Source: Elainella sp. Prado103
GTDB taxonomy: Bacteria > Cyanobacteriota > Cyanobacteriia > Elainellales > Elainellaceae
Reading direction: 5' to 3'
Assembly: GCA_025454395.1 (NCBI GenBank)
Contig: JALOOM010000010.1
Coordinates: forward strand, 86,080 to 150,079
Length of the DNA: 64,000 nucleotides
The notes beneath the pieces are model-generated. The model saw only the letters and a list, made by a program, of their open reading frames with translations. It was not told the origin of the DNA and ran no database searches. The first letter of the stretch is position 1; every line of letters begins with the position of its first letter. The translations under genes and the position numbers were made by a program. Shown in pieces: positions 47,074 to 57,025 of the stretch.

Positions 47074-47138
47074 AGTTTGAGGTTCAGGTAAGGGTCTGGC
47101 TGAGGTTGAGGAGCGAGGAATCGCAGTTGGGAGCGGGG

Positions 47139-47203
47139 CAAACTAGATCGGGATAAAACTAGATCGGGATAAAACTAGATCGGGATAAAACTAGATCGGG
47201 ATC
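47139..47203. repeat. 16-bp tandem repeat, four copies
   Basis: Four copies of GATAAAACTAGATCGG between the PAP2-like gene and crtE. Intergenic. Confidence 0.9.
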
Positions 47204-47235
47204 AAGGGGCTCCGGCAAAATCGAGGGGCGACAAA

Positions 47236-47294
47236 ACTGAGTGACGGACTGAGTGATGGACTGAGTGACGGACTGAGTGATGGACTGAGTGATG
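47236..47294. repeat. 12-bp tandem repeat, five copies
   Basis: Five copies of GACTGAGTGACG, alternating with GACTGAGTGATG, ending about 15 bp before the crtE stop codon. Confidence 0.9.
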
Positions 47295-47309
47295 AACTTA
47301 GCTCCGAAC

Positions 47310-48239
47310 TTAGTTCCGGCGAGCAGTAATGTAATCAGCTAAGGCTTTCAGGGGCTGAGCCCGATCGCCATAGGGATCCAGAGCGGCTTTGGCTGCCTCC
47401 ACCAGTTGATTGGCTTGTCGTTTCGACTCTTCGATCCCCCAAATACTGGGATAGGTCACTTTTTGGGCTTGCAAATCTTTGCCAGCCGTTTTACCGAGTT
47501 CCTCCTGAGTGGCGGTGATATCGAGGACATCATCAATAATTTGGAAAGCCAGACCAATATCCTGGGCATAGGTAGACAGTCGCTGTAAATCTGACTCGGT
47601 GGCTCCAGCCAGCAAGGCTCCACACAACACCGAAGCTTCCAGTAGGGCTCCTGTTTTGTGACGATGAATGAAGTTTAGAGTGTCCAGTGACACATCGGTT
47701 TTGCCTTCACTCTCCAGATCGACGATTTGGCCGCCGACCAGCCCGGCCGCCCCAACGGCTCGTCCCAAATGACCAATCACCCGCAGCACGCGATCGGGAG
47801 AAACCATCTGGGTTTGGGTGGCAATAAACTCAAAAGCATAGGCTAGCAGACCATCGCCTGCCAAAATCGCGACATCTTCGCCATAGACTTTATGATTTGT
47901 GAGCTGGCCACGGCGGTAGTCATCATTGTCCATGGCAGGCAGGTCATCATGGATTAATGACATGGTGTGAATCATCTCTAAAGCACAGGCTGTTGGCATC
48001 GCCATCGCGATCGATCCCCCCGCTAACTCACAAGAAGCTAGACAGAGAATGGGTCGGAGTCGCTTTCCGCCTGCTAACAGCGAGTACCGCATGGATTCAT
48101 AAATTTTTTCCGGGTAGACTACCGCGATCGACTGTTCGAGGGCTGCTTCGACCTGTTGTTGATATTGCTTCAAATAGGCCTTGAGGTCAAAGACAGGACT
48201 GGCAGCGGTGGCTGTATTGCGATCGATTGAACTCGTCAT
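47310..48239 (-). CDS. crtE: Geranylgeranyl diphosphate synthase CrtE
   Basis: Trans-prenyltransferase that adds isopentenyl diphosphate to allylic primers up to C20, feeding carotenoids, the chlorophyll phytyl tail and quinones. 309 residues. The first aspartate motif is in [18 protein letters not shown], the second in [26 protein letters not shown] precedes them. I choose ATG 48239 because GAGGAGGA lies 8 nt upstream and the encoded start (MTSSIDRN) fits. A frame extension of 37 codons into the end of folD is not needed. It is 14 bp downstream of folD; the ribosome site sits against the folD stop. Confidence 0.95.
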   Translation of the reverse strand: MTSSIDRNTATAASPVFDLKAYLKQYQQQVEAALEQSIAVVYPEKIYESMRYSLLAGGKRLRPILCLASCELAGGSIAMAMPTACALEMIHTMSLIHDDLPAMDNDDYRRGQLTNHKVYGEDVAILAGDGLLAYAFEFIATQTQMVSPDRVLRVIGHLGRAVGAAGLVGGQIVDLESEGKTDVSLDTLNFIHRHKTGALLEASVLCGALLAGATESDLQRLSTYAQDIGLAFQIIDDVLDITATQEELGKTAGKDLQAQKVTYPSIWGIEESKRQANQLVEAAKAALDPYGDRAQPLKALADYITARRN

Positions 48240-48253
48240 TGGGCTGATCCTCC

Positions 48254-49123
48254 TCACCCGATCATTCGCTGGCGATAACTCCATACTGTATTGTGCAGCA
48301 ACATGGTCACCGTCATAGGGCCGATGCCGCCCGGTACTGGCGTAATCCATTCTGCCACGGGTTGGACGCTGTCAAAATCAACATCGCCGACTAAACGCCC
48401 TTTGCCGGTCTCTGGATTAACCACCCGATTGATGCCGACATCGATCACCACGGCTCCCGGTTTGACCATGTCACCTGTGATTAAATGAGTCCGCCCTACT
48501 GCTGCCACGAGGATATCTGCCGATCGGGTCACTGTCGCTAAATCTGGGGTACGAGAGTGGGCGATCGTCACGGTGGCATCTTCAGCCAGTAGCATGAGGG
48601 CGAGGGGCTTGCCGACTAAAATGCTGCGACCCACCACCACCGCTTGTTTGCCCTTAAAGCTCAGCCCATATTCTTGCATCAGCCGCATTGAGCCCGCAGG
48701 CGTACAGCTTTGGAGTCCGGGTTCGCCCCGCAATAGCCGCCCTAAATTGGTGGGGTGCAACCCATCGGCATCTTTGTTGGGATCGATCTGATTCAGCAAA
48801 GCGACTGAATCGAGGTGATCAGGCAGCGGTAACTGCACCAGAATGCCATCGACCCGATCGTCCTGATTGAGTTGTTGAATGGCGGCTTCCAGGGTGGGTT
48901 GAGTTGTCTCGGCGGGAAAATGCTGCCCATAGGAAGCGATTCCAACGCGCTCGCAAGCCTGCTCCTTGTTGCGCACATAGGCCGCGCTAGCCGGATTATC
49001 GCCCACCATTAGCACCGCCAACCCCGGCGATCGTCCATATTGTGTTTGAAGCTGGGCCACCTCAGCCGCCATTTCAGACTGCATTCGAGCTGCCAGCGCT
49101 TTACCATCAAGTAAACCAGTCAT
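48254..49123 (-). CDS. folD: Bifunctional methylenetetrahydrofolate dehydrogenase/cyclohydrolase
   Basis: Interconverts 5,10-methylene- and 10-formyl-tetrahydrofolate with NADP. 289 residues, standard length. Motifs: [16 protein letters not shown] with catalytic Lys, [30 protein letters not shown], the NADP-binding [18 protein letters not shown], and the C-terminal [19 protein letters not shown]. Start ATG at 49123. First of a leftward folD-crtE pair (14-bp gap). Confidence 0.97.
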   Translation of the reverse strand: MTGLLDGKALAARMQSEMAAEVAQLQTQYGRSPGLAVLMVGDNPASAAYVRNKEQACERVGIASYGQHFPAETTQPTLEAAIQQLNQDDRVDGILVQLPLPDHLDSVALLNQIDPNKDADGLHPTNLGRLLRGEPGLQSCTPAGSMRLMQEYGLSFKGKQAVVVGRSILVGKPLALMLLAEDATVTIAHSRTPDLATVTRSADILVAAVGRTHLITGDMVKPGAVVIDVGINRVVNPETGKGRLVGDVDFDSVQPVAEWITPVPGGIGPMTVTMLLHNTVWSYRQRMIG

Positions 49124-49278
49124 GGTGAGATGCCATTGTCAAACCAACCTTCTCCTCATAGTCTCTCAGATTTAGTTCCCACCGCAGCAAAGAATCGGGC
49201 AAGCTAGAGCATGGGATCCAAAGTTTTGATTGCTACCCCCGCTATTTCCCCGCTATTTCCCCGCTATTGTCAAGTCAG

Positions 49279-49650
49279 ATGATTCTTCTGCTTCCCCCTA
49301 TCCGTATTTTCCTGCTGGTCTATTTGGCAGGCAGTTTAGCAAGCTGTAGTGGTGTCTCGACCGTTCGCAGTATCCAGGATCAGCCGCGTCGGAGCTGGTG
49401 GAATGCTAGGGTGTCTCTTCAGGGGACGATCGGCGATCGGGCTCCCCTGATCGAAGGTCAGGTATACGAACTCACGGATTCCACCGGCTCGATTTGGGTA
49501 CTTAGCCCCGATCAAACCGCTCGGTCTGGTGAGCAAGTTCAAGTTCAAGGGCTGGTACGCTTTCAACCCATTGAGCTAGCTGGACAGAATGAGAGTACGG
49601 CCTTCATCGAAGAGCAACAGCGGCAACCCCTGCCTGCGGATCAGCGCTGA
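49279..49650 (+). CDS. Small lipoprotein with OB-like domain, unknown function
   Basis: 123 residues from the ATG at 49279 (the frame extends four codons to a TTG). The signal segment MILLLPPIRIFLLVYLAGSL ends in a lipobox-like LASC, so lipidation is likely. The mature part resembles a small beta-barrel: VSLQGTIGDRAPLIEGQVYE, DSTGSIWVLSP and GEQVQVQGLVRF follow the pattern of bacterial OB-fold nucleic-acid/metal-binding lipoproteins, which is a shape comparison only. Function unknown; it is upstream of the NUDIX gene, 84 bp apart. Confidence 0.68.
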   Translation: MILLLPPIRIFLLVYLAGSLASCSGVSTVRSIQDQPRRSWWNARVSLQGTIGDRAPLIEGQVYELTDSTGSIWVLSPDQTARSGEQVQVQGLVRFQPIELAGQNESTAFIEEQQRQPLPADQR

Positions 49651-49734
49651 TCGGTGTATTCTTGCGATCGGTTGAATCATAGCCCAGTCGCCATCCGTCA
49701 TTTACCATCCGTCATTAATTATCCCCATCCACCC

Positions 49735-50253
49735 ATGGACTTTTTCCCCAATGCTGATTCTCCGCAGGCGGCTGCTCCGTTCCCCTTGGAGCGTCCAGCC
49801 GTTGCACTCGCCATCCTGTATCAAGCCGATCGATTTTTGCTCCAGCTCCGCGATGATTTACCGCAGATCCGCCACCCTGGACAGTGGGCCTTTTTTGGTG
49901 GGCATCTGGAAGCCGGAGAATCACCTGAACAGGGGCTCTGGCGCGAGCTGGCGGAAGAAATTGGTTATCAACCACCTAAAATTCAGCATTTTGGTTCCTT
50001 TCTCACCGATGCCCAGATCATGCGGCATGTATTCTATGCTCCGCTAACCGTTCGGGTTGATGAACTGCAACTCAATGAGGGACAAGACCTTGGTTTATTT
50101 ACCATAGAAGAAGTACGGCGAGGCTTCTGCTTTTCAGAGCGAGTGCGGCAAGATCGTCCGCTTGCCCACCCCCATCGCCAAATTCTGTTAGATTTTCTCC
50201 AGAGGTATGGTGAAAAAATCAAAAACGAAGATGGCTCCGACAAAACCCGCTAA
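49735..50253 (+). CDS. NUDIX hydrolase
   Basis: 172-residue hydrolase of nucleoside-diphosphate-X substrates. The Nudix box GHLEAGESPEQGLWRELAEE (Gx5Ex7REUxEExGU) is complete and lies around residues 57-79. The ATG at 49735 (MDFFPNADS) is preferred; the frame extends 27 codons upstream through an unlikely leader. The 3' end overlaps the downstream YgjP-like gene by 47 bp in another frame, implying one transcript. Substrate not predictable. Confidence 0.88.
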   Translation: MDFFPNADSPQAAAPFPLERPAVALAILYQADRFLLQLRDDLPQIRHPGQWAFFGGHLEAGESPEQGLWRELAEEIGYQPPKIQHFGSFLTDAQIMRHVFYAPLTVRVDELQLNEGQDLGLFTIEEVRRGFCFSERVRQDRPLAHPHRQILLDFLQRYGEKIKNEDGSDKTR

Positions 50254-51007
50254 ATCGAAAGCCTATCGGGTGCGCGAAAGCACAAAGGCTAAGCATGTCA
50301 GCATCAAAGTCTCTCATCTGGGTGAGGTGGAAGTTGTGGTGCCCATGGGGTTTGATCGTCGTCAGATTCCAGACATTATTCGCAAACGACAAGATTGGAT
50401 CGCCAAAACGATCCAACGGATTGTGGCTGAGCGGCAGATGGTTGCTCCCACTTTTTTGGCCAATCCGGCGGCTTCTCCGCCAACGCTAACCTTGCCCGAT
50501 CGCTTAGAACTGATGTCGATCGGTGAAAAGTGGCAAATTCAGTACAAAGCCGTTACCAGCCCGCAGGTGGTTCTATCCACCACTGCCTCCGGTCGCTTAA
50601 CTTTGCGGGGAGCTGTCGATCGGCCTTCTGTCTGTCAGCGAGCTTTGCAGCAGTGGCTGAAGCGAAAAGCCGAAATGCAGTTGATCCCCTGGTTGCGGCA
50701 AACTAGCCAAGAGATCAAACTCCCCTTTAATCGGGCGGCGGTACGCGGGCAAAAAACCCTTTGGGCGAGTTGTTCTTCCAAAAGCAATATCAGTTTGAAT
50801 TTCAAATTGCTATTTTTGCCGCCGCATTTGGTGCGCTACGTGTTTATTCATGAGTTGTGTCATACCATCCATCTCAACCACTCCCGCAAATTCTGGGCTT
50901 TGGTGGCGGAGAAAGAACCGAATTATCGCCAGTATGATGCTGAACTGAATAAAGCCTGGGTTTACATTCCGGAATGGCTAGAACGAGGACTGGCGGAAGA
51001 TTTCTAG
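50207..51007 (+). CDS. YgjP-like (DUF45/M48-like) zinc metallohydrolase
   Basis: 266 residues. A basic N-terminus leads to the family core, VRESTKAKHVSIKVSHLGEV, and the region VRGQKTLWASCSSKSNISLN characteristic of YgjP proteins, followed by the zinc motif HELCHTIHLNHSRKFWALVAE: HExxH with a third His six residues later. Putative zinc peptidase of unknown substrate. The ATG at 50207 has AGAGG 4 nt upstream and starts inside the end of the NUDIX gene. Confidence 0.87.
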   Translation: MVKKSKTKMAPTKPAKSKAYRVRESTKAKHVSIKVSHLGEVEVVVPMGFDRRQIPDIIRKRQDWIAKTIQRIVAERQMVAPTFLANPAASPPTLTLPDRLELMSIGEKWQIQYKAVTSPQVVLSTTASGRLTLRGAVDRPSVCQRALQQWLKRKAEMQLIPWLRQTSQEIKLPFNRAAVRGQKTLWASCSSKSNISLNFKLLFLPPHLVRYVFIHELCHTIHLNHSRKFWALVAEKEPNYRQYDAELNKAWVYIPEWLERGLAEDF

Positions 51008-51051
51008 CTCGATCGCCTTCAGATCAAGCTCTTGAATGAGGATGGGGGAGA

Positions 51052-51207
51052 GGAGCGCTACCTGATTGACTGACAAATCTTTTCCCCTCATCCCTAAATC
51101 CCTTCTCCCACTAGGGGCGAAGGGACTTGCAATCAAATCCTGGTTCGAAAGCCCCTGGGTTGGGGTGAGGGTAGTTTGAGTTTTGTCAGTCAATCAGGGA
51201 GCGCTAC
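51052..51207 (+). mobile_element. MITE copy 2 (element 51062-51197), internally deleted, 10-bp target duplication
   Basis: 136-bp derivative with the same 16-bp terminal inverted repeats as copy 1. It lacks about 38 bp of the interior. It is bounded by the perfect direct repeat GGAGCGCTAC at 51052-51061 and 51198-51207. Same orientation as copy 1. It inserted 55 bp beyond the end of the YgjP-like gene. Confidence 0.92.
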
Positions 51208-51309
51208 CCTTGCCGCTAGGATAATCAAATTTGGGGAAGGGGAAAAGGTCAAAATATACTGGTTTTATTGCGTATTCAACAGGACTTTCACGGTGGAACG
51301 GGCACTCTA

Positions 51310-51486
51310 ATAGGTGTGACCCCAAAAAGGTTTGACCTCAAATAAGGTGTGACCCCAAAAAGGTTTGACCTCAAAAAGGTTTGACCCCAAAAAGGTTTGA
51401 CCTAAACAGGTGCGACCTAAATAGGTGCAACCCAGAAGGTGCGACCCAAAAAGGTCTGACCCAATAAAGGTTTGACCCAAAATTGA
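51310..51486. repeat. Degenerate 17-18-bp tandem repeat, about ten copies
   Basis: AAAAAGGTTTGACCCCA-type units, alternating with GTGTGACC and GTGCGACC variants. Intergenic, upstream of the diguanylate cyclase gene, so it may overlap its promoter. Confidence 0.85.
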
Positions 51487-51550
51487 CCAGGGTGCTTGTC
51501 AACTGACCAGTGCTGGAGTCTGTTTGATGCTACTGTTCCAGAGGATATTC

Positions 51551-53338
51551 ATGAAGCCAAACTGGAAACATTTTTATCCCCAGATTAAGACGGCGGTTCT
51601 CAACCTGGATTCGCTTGATTTGCTCTTACAGCAAGCGGTGGAAAAAATTGCTGCCCTTTTTCAAGCGGAATGTTTACTATGGTCTGGGTTAGAGTTTGGG
51701 ATCGCCGATACATTGCGGGTAGTCACCACTCAGGAAGTTGCCACTCGTTATGCGGCTAGTCTGGGGTTTGCCTATCCCCCTCCTCCGATCGTTTGTGCCG
51801 GTGATCCGCACCATGCCGTGAAATTATTTCGGCCCCGCTCCCTACCGCTCTGGTTGCTCGATCAGCAAAGTTCGCCGCATCTCCTGCAACTGGAAACCGG
51901 TGATCTAATTGTGCCAGTCACGAATCGAGGCAGCTTTTTTGAACCTGATTCGGCTGGGTTTGCGATCGCCAATTCGCTCCAGTTTGTTTTACAGGTGATT
52001 CGTCCTCCCCAGTCCCAGTCCGGAAATTTTTCCGCCGATCCGACCGATCCAGATTGGGTGAATCGTCCTCACGAATCATCCGCCCCACTGAACGATAGTG
52101 CCACTTTTGATTGGGTTCCCTCGCCAGTTCCAGGCGGGACTGCCCTCAAAACACCACCTACCATTCAAGGCTGGTCGATCGCTGAGCTAGAATCTCTAGA
52201 AATTGTTTGCAGCCAGTTGGGGTTAGCCTACAGTGCTCTGTATTGGCGGCAGCGGTTAGAACAATCTCGCCAACAGTCTGCTTTGGTGGGACGGATCTCT
52301 CGTCTGCTCAATTCAACCTTAAACCCAGATGAGATCGTCAGCCGCATTGGGGCCGAGTTAGGCACCGGGCTCCAGGTCGATCGATCGGTGTTGGTGGATT
52401 TGCGGTACGACCCCGCTAATATTTTATCGGTTTGGGATCATCCAGACTGCGAGTTAGCCCCGCTCGATCAACGGCAGATTCGCCAGTCTTATTGGCAAAA
52501 TGTGATCGACATGTTTATGCAGGGGGGATCCAGCTACCTGCAAATGAGCTTAAACGAAGCCAAAGCCGATCCTCTCCAAGTTTGGATCGAAGATGTGGGG
52601 GCCCAGTCGGTTCTAGTTGTGCCTCTGTTTGTTCAGGGAGAGTTTTTTGGTGGAGTCGTGCTCTTGTCCTATCGGCAGGATCGTTCCTACTTGATTGATG
52701 AATTGCAAACCGTGCGCCAAGTGGCCGATCAAGCCGCCATTGCCCTTACCAACGCGCAGCACTACCAACGGCTCTGGCGCAAACAGGAAGCCTTGCGCAT
52801 CCAAAATAATTCTCTGCAATGGGCAATCCTGCGCGATGAACTGACCCAACTGATGAATCGTCGATCGCTAGAACGCGAGCTAGAACAGTTGAGTATGGGA
52901 GCCATTTGGTCGATCCATCCTCCTTTTTGTGTGATCGCCTGCGATATTGATTATTTCAAATATGTCAACGATGCCCATGGTCATTTGGTGGGTGATGAAG
53001 TGCTGCAAGAGATTGCTAAACGGTTGCAGGGTCAATTGCGCCGGGGCACCCCTGCCTATCGCTATGGGGGCGAGGAGTTTATGATTATCCTCACTGATAC
53101 GCCATTGAATCAAGCGGTAGATGTGGCTGAACGGTTGCGCTGGGCAGTGCGATCCACCCCATTTGTGACGCGGGCGGGCCATCTGGAAATTACGGCCAGT
53201 TTTGGTGTGGCTCAGCAAAATCTCACCTGCGATCACAATGCCTGGGATGTCTTGCAACGAGCCGACAGTGCCCTTTACGAGGCCAAACGGACGGGTCGCG
53301 ATCGAGTCTATGCCTTGGAAGCTTCGATTCGGGGTTAG
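51551..53338 (+). CDS. GAF-GGDEF diguanylate cyclase
   Basis: 595 residues from the ATG at 51551 (MKPNWKHFYP), which has AGAGGA 6 nt upstream; ATG 51527 is an alternative. The N-terminal half appears to hold two GAF-like regions (~20-150 and ~250-405, with QVDRSVLVDLRYD and VLVVPLFVQGEFFGGVVLLS). The C-terminal GGDEF domain (~425-590) is intact: RYGGEEFMIIL, so c-di-GMP synthesis is predicted. An allosteric I-site (RxxD) is not obvious. A soluble sensor. Confidence 0.93.
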   Translation: MKPNWKHFYPQIKTAVLNLDSLDLLLQQAVEKIAALFQAECLLWSGLEFGIADTLRVVTTQEVATRYAASLGFAYPPPPIVCAGDPHHAVKLFRPRSLPLWLLDQQSSPHLLQLETGDLIVPVTNRGSFFEPDSAGFAIANSLQFVLQVIRPPQSQSGNFSADPTDPDWVNRPHESSAPLNDSATFDWVPSPVPGGTALKTPPTIQGWSIAELESLEIVCSQLGLAYSALYWRQRLEQSRQQSALVGRISRLLNSTLNPDEIVSRIGAELGTGLQVDRSVLVDLRYDPANILSVWDHPDCELAPLDQRQIRQSYWQNVIDMFMQGGSSYLQMSLNEAKADPLQVWIEDVGAQSVLVVPLFVQGEFFGGVVLLSYRQDRSYLIDELQTVRQVADQAAIALTNAQHYQRLWRKQEALRIQNNSLQWAILRDELTQLMNRRSLERELEQLSMGAIWSIHPPFCVIACDIDYFKYVNDAHGHLVGDEVLQEIAKRLQGQLRRGTPAYRYGGEEFMIILTDTPLNQAVDVAERLRWAVRSTPFVTRAGHLEITASFGVAQQNLTCDHNAWDVLQRADSALYEAKRTGRDRVYALEASIRG

Positions 53339-53561
53339 GCTCAGGGAGTCCTCTCGTTTTCAGACCCCAGACCGACCCCAGACCGACCCCAGACCCAATC
53401 ACAAAAGACAGTAATTTTGAAGAATCAGCCTGACTTTTGTTTAACTTCCTGTAAAAATTGACAGAACCCGGATAGGTTGCGCTAAACCAGCGTTACGATT
53501 TTTAACTAGAGTCTCTCGATCTAGCAACCTAGCACCCTAACAATCTAGCACCCTAAAATCT

Positions 53562-55028
53562 ATGGCAGCTCACGTTTCTCCAGCATCCCTCGCCACAAAA
53601 CCGATCGCGTTCGGAACCGATGGTTGGCGCGGGGTAATCGCCGCTGACTTCACTTTCGAGCGGGTGATGCAAGTCGCCCCGCTGGCCGCCCAAGCCCTGG
53701 CCCAATCCTACGGAGATTCCAGCCGCACCGTGATTGTGGGGTACGATCGCCGCTTTTTGTCGGAAGAGTTTGCGAGAGCTGCGGCCGAGTCGATCAGTGC
53801 TGCCGGATTTGAGGTGTTATTTGCTGAAGGCTATGCGCCTACACCAGCCTTTAGTTGGGCGGCTAAACAGCAAAATGCCCTCGGTGCGATTGTGATTACG
53901 GCAAGCCACAATCCGGGCATGTATTCCGGCTTAAAGGTGAAAGGTGGATTTGGTGGATCGGTGCCGCCAGAGGTGACTCAAAAAATTGAGGCAATGCTGC
54001 AATCGGGTGAGTCTATTACGCCATCGTCAGGGCAAGCAGGTTCGATCCAGACCTTTGACCCCTGGCAGAGCTACTGCGAAGTGCTGAAAACTCGTGTCGA
54101 TGTGGCCGCGATTCAGGCTGCCATTGCCAGCGGTCAGTTGACGGTATTTGCCGATGTCATGCATGGGGCGGCCGCCAGTGGTTTGTCGCGGTTGATTGGT
54201 GAAGGCGTTCAAGAACTGAATAGCGATCGGGATCCCCTGTTTGAAGGGGGTGCCCCCGAACCGTTGCCGCGCTATTTGGGGCGGTTGATCCAAACGATTC
54301 AGGAGCGGCGGGCTCAGGCTCCCCAAGATCTGATCGTGGGCTTAGTATTTGACGGAGACAGCGATCGGGTGGCTGCGGTGGATGGGCAGGGTAATTTTCT
54401 CAGCTCGCAGGTGTTGATCCCAATTTTGATCGAGCATTTAGCAGTCAACCGGGGCTACAGCGGTGAAGTGATCAAAACCATCAGTGGTTCCAACCTGATC
54501 CCCAAGGTGGCTGAGCAGTATGGCTTATCGATCTATCAAACCCCAATCGGCTACAAGTATATTGCCGATCGGATGCTGGAAGCGCAAGTGCTGCTGGGGG
54601 GCGAAGAATCTGGTGGGATCGGCTACGGACACCACATTCCCGAACGGGATGCCTTGTTGTCAGCGTTGTATGTGCTAGAGGCAGTGATGCAGTCTGGGCA
54701 AGATTTGAGCCAACGCTACAGTGCTTTGCAAGACCAAACTGGCTATCACTCCACCTACGATCGGATCGACCTTCCGCTAGCCAGTATGGAGGTGCGAGCC
54801 AGACTGCTGGAAACCTTAAAAACCCAACCGCCAACCGAAATCGCTGGACAAGCCGTCGTGGATTGTCTGTCGATCGATGGCTACAAATTTCAACTCGCCG
54901 ATGAAAGCTGGCTCCTGATCCGGTTTAGCGGCACAGAACCCGTCTTGCGACTCTATTCTGAAGGCTTAACTGATCAAGCTGTTCAGCGTAACCTGCGATG
55001 GTCGAAGGACTGGGCCAGCGCCATTTAA
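53562..55028 (+). CDS. Phosphoglucomutase/phosphomannomutase
   Basis: Alpha-D-phosphohexomutase interconverting hexose 1- and 6-phosphates, 488 residues. The active phosphoserine loop is ITASHNPGMYSG, the metal-binding loop DGDSDR, the sugar-binding loop GGEESGGIGYG and the C-terminal phosphate-binding RFSGTEPVLRL. The start ATG at 53562. TTGACA at 53458 with a 17-bp spacing to a weak -10 is a possible promoter. Glucose versus mannose preference cannot be read. Confidence 0.93.
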   Translation: MAAHVSPASLATKPIAFGTDGWRGVIAADFTFERVMQVAPLAAQALAQSYGDSSRTVIVGYDRRFLSEEFARAAAESISAAGFEVLFAEGYAPTPAFSWAAKQQNALGAIVITASHNPGMYSGLKVKGGFGGSVPPEVTQKIEAMLQSGESITPSSGQAGSIQTFDPWQSYCEVLKTRVDVAAIQAAIASGQLTVFADVMHGAAASGLSRLIGEGVQELNSDRDPLFEGGAPEPLPRYLGRLIQTIQERRAQAPQDLIVGLVFDGDSDRVAAVDGQGNFLSSQVLIPILIEHLAVNRGYSGEVIKTISGSNLIPKVAEQYGLSIYQTPIGYKYIADRMLEAQVLLGGEESGGIGYGHHIPERDALLSALYVLEAVMQSGQDLSQRYSALQDQTGYHSTYDRIDLPLASMEVRARLLETLKTQPPTEIAGQAVVDCLSIDGYKFQLADESWLLIRFSGTEPVLRLYSEGLTDQAVQRNLRWSKDWASAI

Positions 55029-55071
55029 GGCAGGCTACAATCTGGGAGGCATTTTCATTTAGGGCGACACT

Positions 55072-55665
55072 ATGCCGACTTTGGTCGTAGCAACAAGCAA
55101 TCCAGGCAAATTACAGGAGATGCAAGCCTACCTGACCGAGCCTGCCTTGGCGAAATGGCAGCTTCAACTCAAACCTGCCGATCTAGACGTTGCGGAAACA
55201 GGCACGACTTTTTTAGAAAATGCCTGCCTCAAAGCAGCGCAAGTGGCTCAAGCACTGGGAGAATGGGCAATTGCCGATGACTCTGGGCTGTCGGTGAAAG
55301 CGCTTAACGGTGCCCCTGGACTCTATTCGGCCCGGTATGCAGATACGAATGAAGCCCGCATTCAACGCCTCTTGCAGGAGTTACAAGGGGTAGATCATCG
55401 TCAAGCCCACTTCACCTGTGCCATCGCCATTGCCCGTCCAGATGGGTCGATCGCCTTTCAAACGGAAGGAATTTGCCCCGGTGAGATCTTGGATCGACCG
55501 CGAGGCGAGGGAGGGTTTGGTTATGATCCGGTGTTTTATGTGCCGGAACATCAAATGACGTTTGCAGAGATGCCGCCTGAGTTGAAACAGTCCGTCAGCC
55601 ATCGGGGGATCGCCTTTCAAGCTGTTGCCCCCTGGTTAAAAGCCACCAGTGAGGAGGATCGCTAA
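55072..55665 (+). CDS. rdgB: XTP/dITP diphosphatase (RdgB/HAM1)
   Basis: House-cleaning pyrophosphatase removing dITP, XTP and related damaged purine nucleotides. 197 residues. Motifs: VVATSNPGKLQEM (phosphate loop), ADDSGLSVKALNGAPGLYSARY, GFGYDPVFYVPEHQMTFAEM and the C-terminal KQSVSHRGIAF with the catalytic Asp/His context. It is 43 bp downstream of the phosphohexomutase gene and is probably in the same transcript. Confidence 0.96.
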   Translation: MPTLVVATSNPGKLQEMQAYLTEPALAKWQLQLKPADLDVAETGTTFLENACLKAAQVAQALGEWAIADDSGLSVKALNGAPGLYSARYADTNEARIQRLLQELQGVDHRQAHFTCAIAIARPDGSIAFQTEGICPGEILDRPRGEGGFGYDPVFYVPEHQMTFAEMPPELKQSVSHRGIAFQAVAPWLKATSEEDR

Positions 55666-55713
55666 GGGGGATGCTTCCCGCGTTGGGTCAGCCCAAATCC
55701 CTATTCAGACCAA

Positions 55714-55757
55714 AATCCGGTTCCTTTGCATCCCTTAAGACTGCTAGAAACCGGATT
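55714..55757. terminator. Weak hairpin between convergent rdgB and glnB
   Basis: AATCCGGTT (55714-55722) and AACCGGATT (55749-55757) form a 9-bp stem with a 26-nt loop; short T-rich ends lie on either side. The position between converging genes fits a bidirectional terminator, but the loop is long. Confidence 0.35.
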
Positions 55758-55798
55758 GAACTTAATACTCTAAGTTTACAAGTTGCCTGCTTTACAAC

Positions 55799-56152
<354 letters not shown>

Positions 56153-56219
56153 CTAATTAGTGATCTGTGTATAGATAACATCACCTGCTCGTTTCTACCT
56201 TGGCAGAGCAATAGATTTT

Positions 56220-56233
56220 GTACAATACGCTAC
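56220..56233 (-). promoter_or_regulatory. NtcA box upstream of glnB
   Basis: Read leftward GTA-GCGTATTG-TAC is a perfect GTAN8TAC palindrome, the binding site of the nitrogen regulator NtcA. TAGAAA, a plausible -10 element, starts 22 bp downstream, the spacing of NtcA-activated class II promoters. glnB is NtcA-dependent in other cyanobacteria. Confidence 0.8.
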
Positions 56234-56421
56234 GTTTAAGTGAGCTGTATGCATCCCATCCATTTTGCCACTACTTCTAAGGAAAAATGCCGGTCAGTTG
56301 CACTTCGCAATAGTGTTGAAGCCAAGAGAGAGCCCGATCCTGACGATAGCGACAGCGATTGACGGGTTGCCAATGACTGGTTTATCTAGGACTTGTTTGA
56401 GACCGCTCTTAAAGTCTGCTC

Positions 56422-56826
56422 TTAAAGATTGGTGGAGATAGCTTGGACAGGACAAGTGGGAATACATTGCTCACAGACGACACACCGGGATCGGGTGAAG
56501 GTGAGCCGAAAAGTTTGGGGATCTAAACTCAGGGCTTCCGTCGGACATACCCCTGTACAAAGCCCGCAATGCACACAGCTCTCTTCATCGATCACAATTT
56601 CGCGGCTGGCCATGGAAATGTTGATGTCTTGAGAACGCATCCACTCCAAAGCAGCATCCAACTGGTCGATATCCCCCGAAAGTTCAACCACGAGGGTTCC
56701 CACTTGATTGGGAGTTACTTGGGCTCGAATAATATTGGCTGCGACGTTAAAATCCTTGGCCAGTCGATAGGTGACCGGCATATGCACCGATCGCTTGGGA
56801 AATATCAGAGTCACGCGCTTTTTCAC
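56422..56826 (-). CDS. NIL-domain 4Fe-4S ferredoxin
   Basis: 134 residues. The N-terminal ~75 residues are a NIL domain (RVTLIFPKRSV; NIIRAQVTPNQVGTLVVELSG), known as a regulatory ACT-like fold. The C-terminal half has two cysteine clusters, CVHCGLCTGVCP and CVVCEQCIPTCP, for two [4Fe-4S] centres. Probably an electron carrier or a sulfur/methionine-related regulator; function is not established. Start is GTG at 56826 with GGAGG about 10 nt upstream. It is upstream of glnB on the same strand but separated by ~270 bp that contains its own promoter. Confidence 0.92.
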   Translation of the reverse strand: MKKRVTLIFPKRSVHMPVTYRLAKDFNVAANIIRAQVTPNQVGTLVVELSGDIDQLDAALEWMRSQDINISMASREIVIDEESCVHCGLCTGVCPTEALSLDPQTFRLTFTRSRCVVCEQCIPTCPVQAISTNL

Positions 56827-57025
56827 AACCTTCTGCCTCCACTTCCTGCCTGACCGGGTTAATCTGAGGGCGACTCTGGGTGAGACTTGCTTTCAGTGAG
56901 AGGATCGACCGGTTGCCGTCCTCACCGCCCTAAGTTGACGACTGAGATTGCTATAGTGAGATTGCTATAGTGAATACTATTGTAAGAAACCTGACTCGCA
57001 ACAGCCTGATCCAGAGCTGTTTGTC

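Larger units (their letters stand above)
51008..51550. other. Spacer with MITE copy 2 and a 17-bp repeat array
   Basis: 543 bp. It contains the MITE at 51062-51197 (with a 10-bp target duplication) and the array at 51310-51486. No gene is supported. Confidence 0.75.
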
